Below are positions 9,289 through 9,467 of a stretch of 9,467 nt of DNA, one piece after another. Where the stretch lies: contig DNMQ01000077.1 of NCBI GenBank assembly GCA_003488145.1, forward strand, positions 447 through 9,913, written 5' to 3'. The stretch comes from Pseudomonas sp. (GTDB lineage Bacteria > Pseudomonadota > Gammaproteobacteria > Pseudomonadales > Pseudomonadaceae). Under the pieces are notes generated by a model that made no database searches, was not told where the DNA came from, and saw only the letters and a list, made by a program, of their open reading frames with translations. The translations under genes were made by a program, and so were the position numbers. How positions within the stretch are numbered: the stretch's first letter is position 1; each line of letters starts with the position of its first letter.

Positions 9289-9467
9289 TTAGAGCGACGG
9301 ATAATCGGTATAGCCAGCCGGGCCCTGGGCGTAGAACAGCTCGGGTTTCGGCTCGTTCAGCGGTGCGTCCTGACGCAGGCGCTCGACCAGATCCGGGTTG
9401 GCGATGTACGGAATGCCGAAGGCCACGGCATCGGCCTTGCCCTCAGTCAGCCAGGCGTTGGCCTGTT
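9289..9467 (-). CDS. Old Yellow Enzyme-family alkene reductase, C-terminal fragment
   Basis: The window holds only the last 59 codons of a minus-strand gene whose 5' end lies beyond base 9467. The translation includes GKADAVAFGIPYIANPDLVE, then RLRQDAPLNEPKPELFYAQG and the terminal AGYTDYPSL. This is the conserved C-terminus of FMN-dependent Old Yellow Enzyme reductases of the NemA/XenB type, with FGIPYIANPDLVERL forming part of the phosphate-binding end of the barrel. Such enzymes reduce activated alkenes, nitro compounds or N-ethylmaleimide with NAD(P)H. The substrate cannot be told from the fragment. It is convergent with fghA, separated by 125 bases that hold the shared terminator and nothing else I can name. 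Confidence 0.88.
   Translation of the reverse strand, partial: QANAWLTEGKADAVAFGIPYIANPDLVERLRQDAPLNEPKPELFYAQGPAGYTDYPSL

Overview
The window looks like chromosomal core DNA of a GC-rich gammaproteobacterium of the Pseudomonas group. The gene order pyrG-kdsA-eno-ftsB-ispD, followed by a LysR regulator divergent from adhC-fghA, matches the order I remember around eno in Pseudomonas aeruginosa. The protein sequences also read as Pseudomonas-type throughout. A Stutzerimonas/P. stutzeri-like species is my guess, not something the sequence proves. Genes cover nearly everything: no gene-free stretch exceeds about 165 bases, and there are no RNA genes, insertion sequences or CRISPR arrays that I can see.

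Layout. Positions 1-3179 (+) hold a tight housekeeping run: the 3' part of pyrG (CTP synthase), kdsA (KDO-8-phosphate synthase, overlapping pyrG by 4 bases) and eno (enolase). The run closes with a strong GNRA-capped terminator at 3192-3222. Positions 3313-4313 (+) hold ftsB (divisome) and ispD (MEP isoprenoid pathway), also joined by an ATGA overlap. A hairpin at 4317-4337 separates them from the convergent minus-strand genes.

The accessory-looking part is 4347-5903 (-): a short HPF/RaiA-type ribosome hibernation protein followed by a 388-residue protein. I assign the latter to the bacterial archaeo-eukaryotic release-factor-like group (baeRF, probably family 3). Both have strong Shine-Dalgarno sites, and they probably form a ribosome-directed stress operon. 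Its biochemical role is, to my knowledge, undetermined, and it is the most interesting item here.

Positions 6029-9163 form a formaldehyde detoxification locus. A LysR-type regulator (probable gfnR, -) is transcribed away from adhC (glutathione-dependent formaldehyde dehydrogenase, +) and fghA (S-formylglutathione hydrolase, +). Together these enzymes convert the formaldehyde-glutathione adduct to formate and regenerate glutathione. The 163-base divergent region carries an inverted repeat suited to a LysR operator, and the adhC-fghA gap carries two back-to-back strong hairpins. The window ends in the 3' end of a minus-strand Old Yellow Enzyme-family reductase, which has its own strong terminator.
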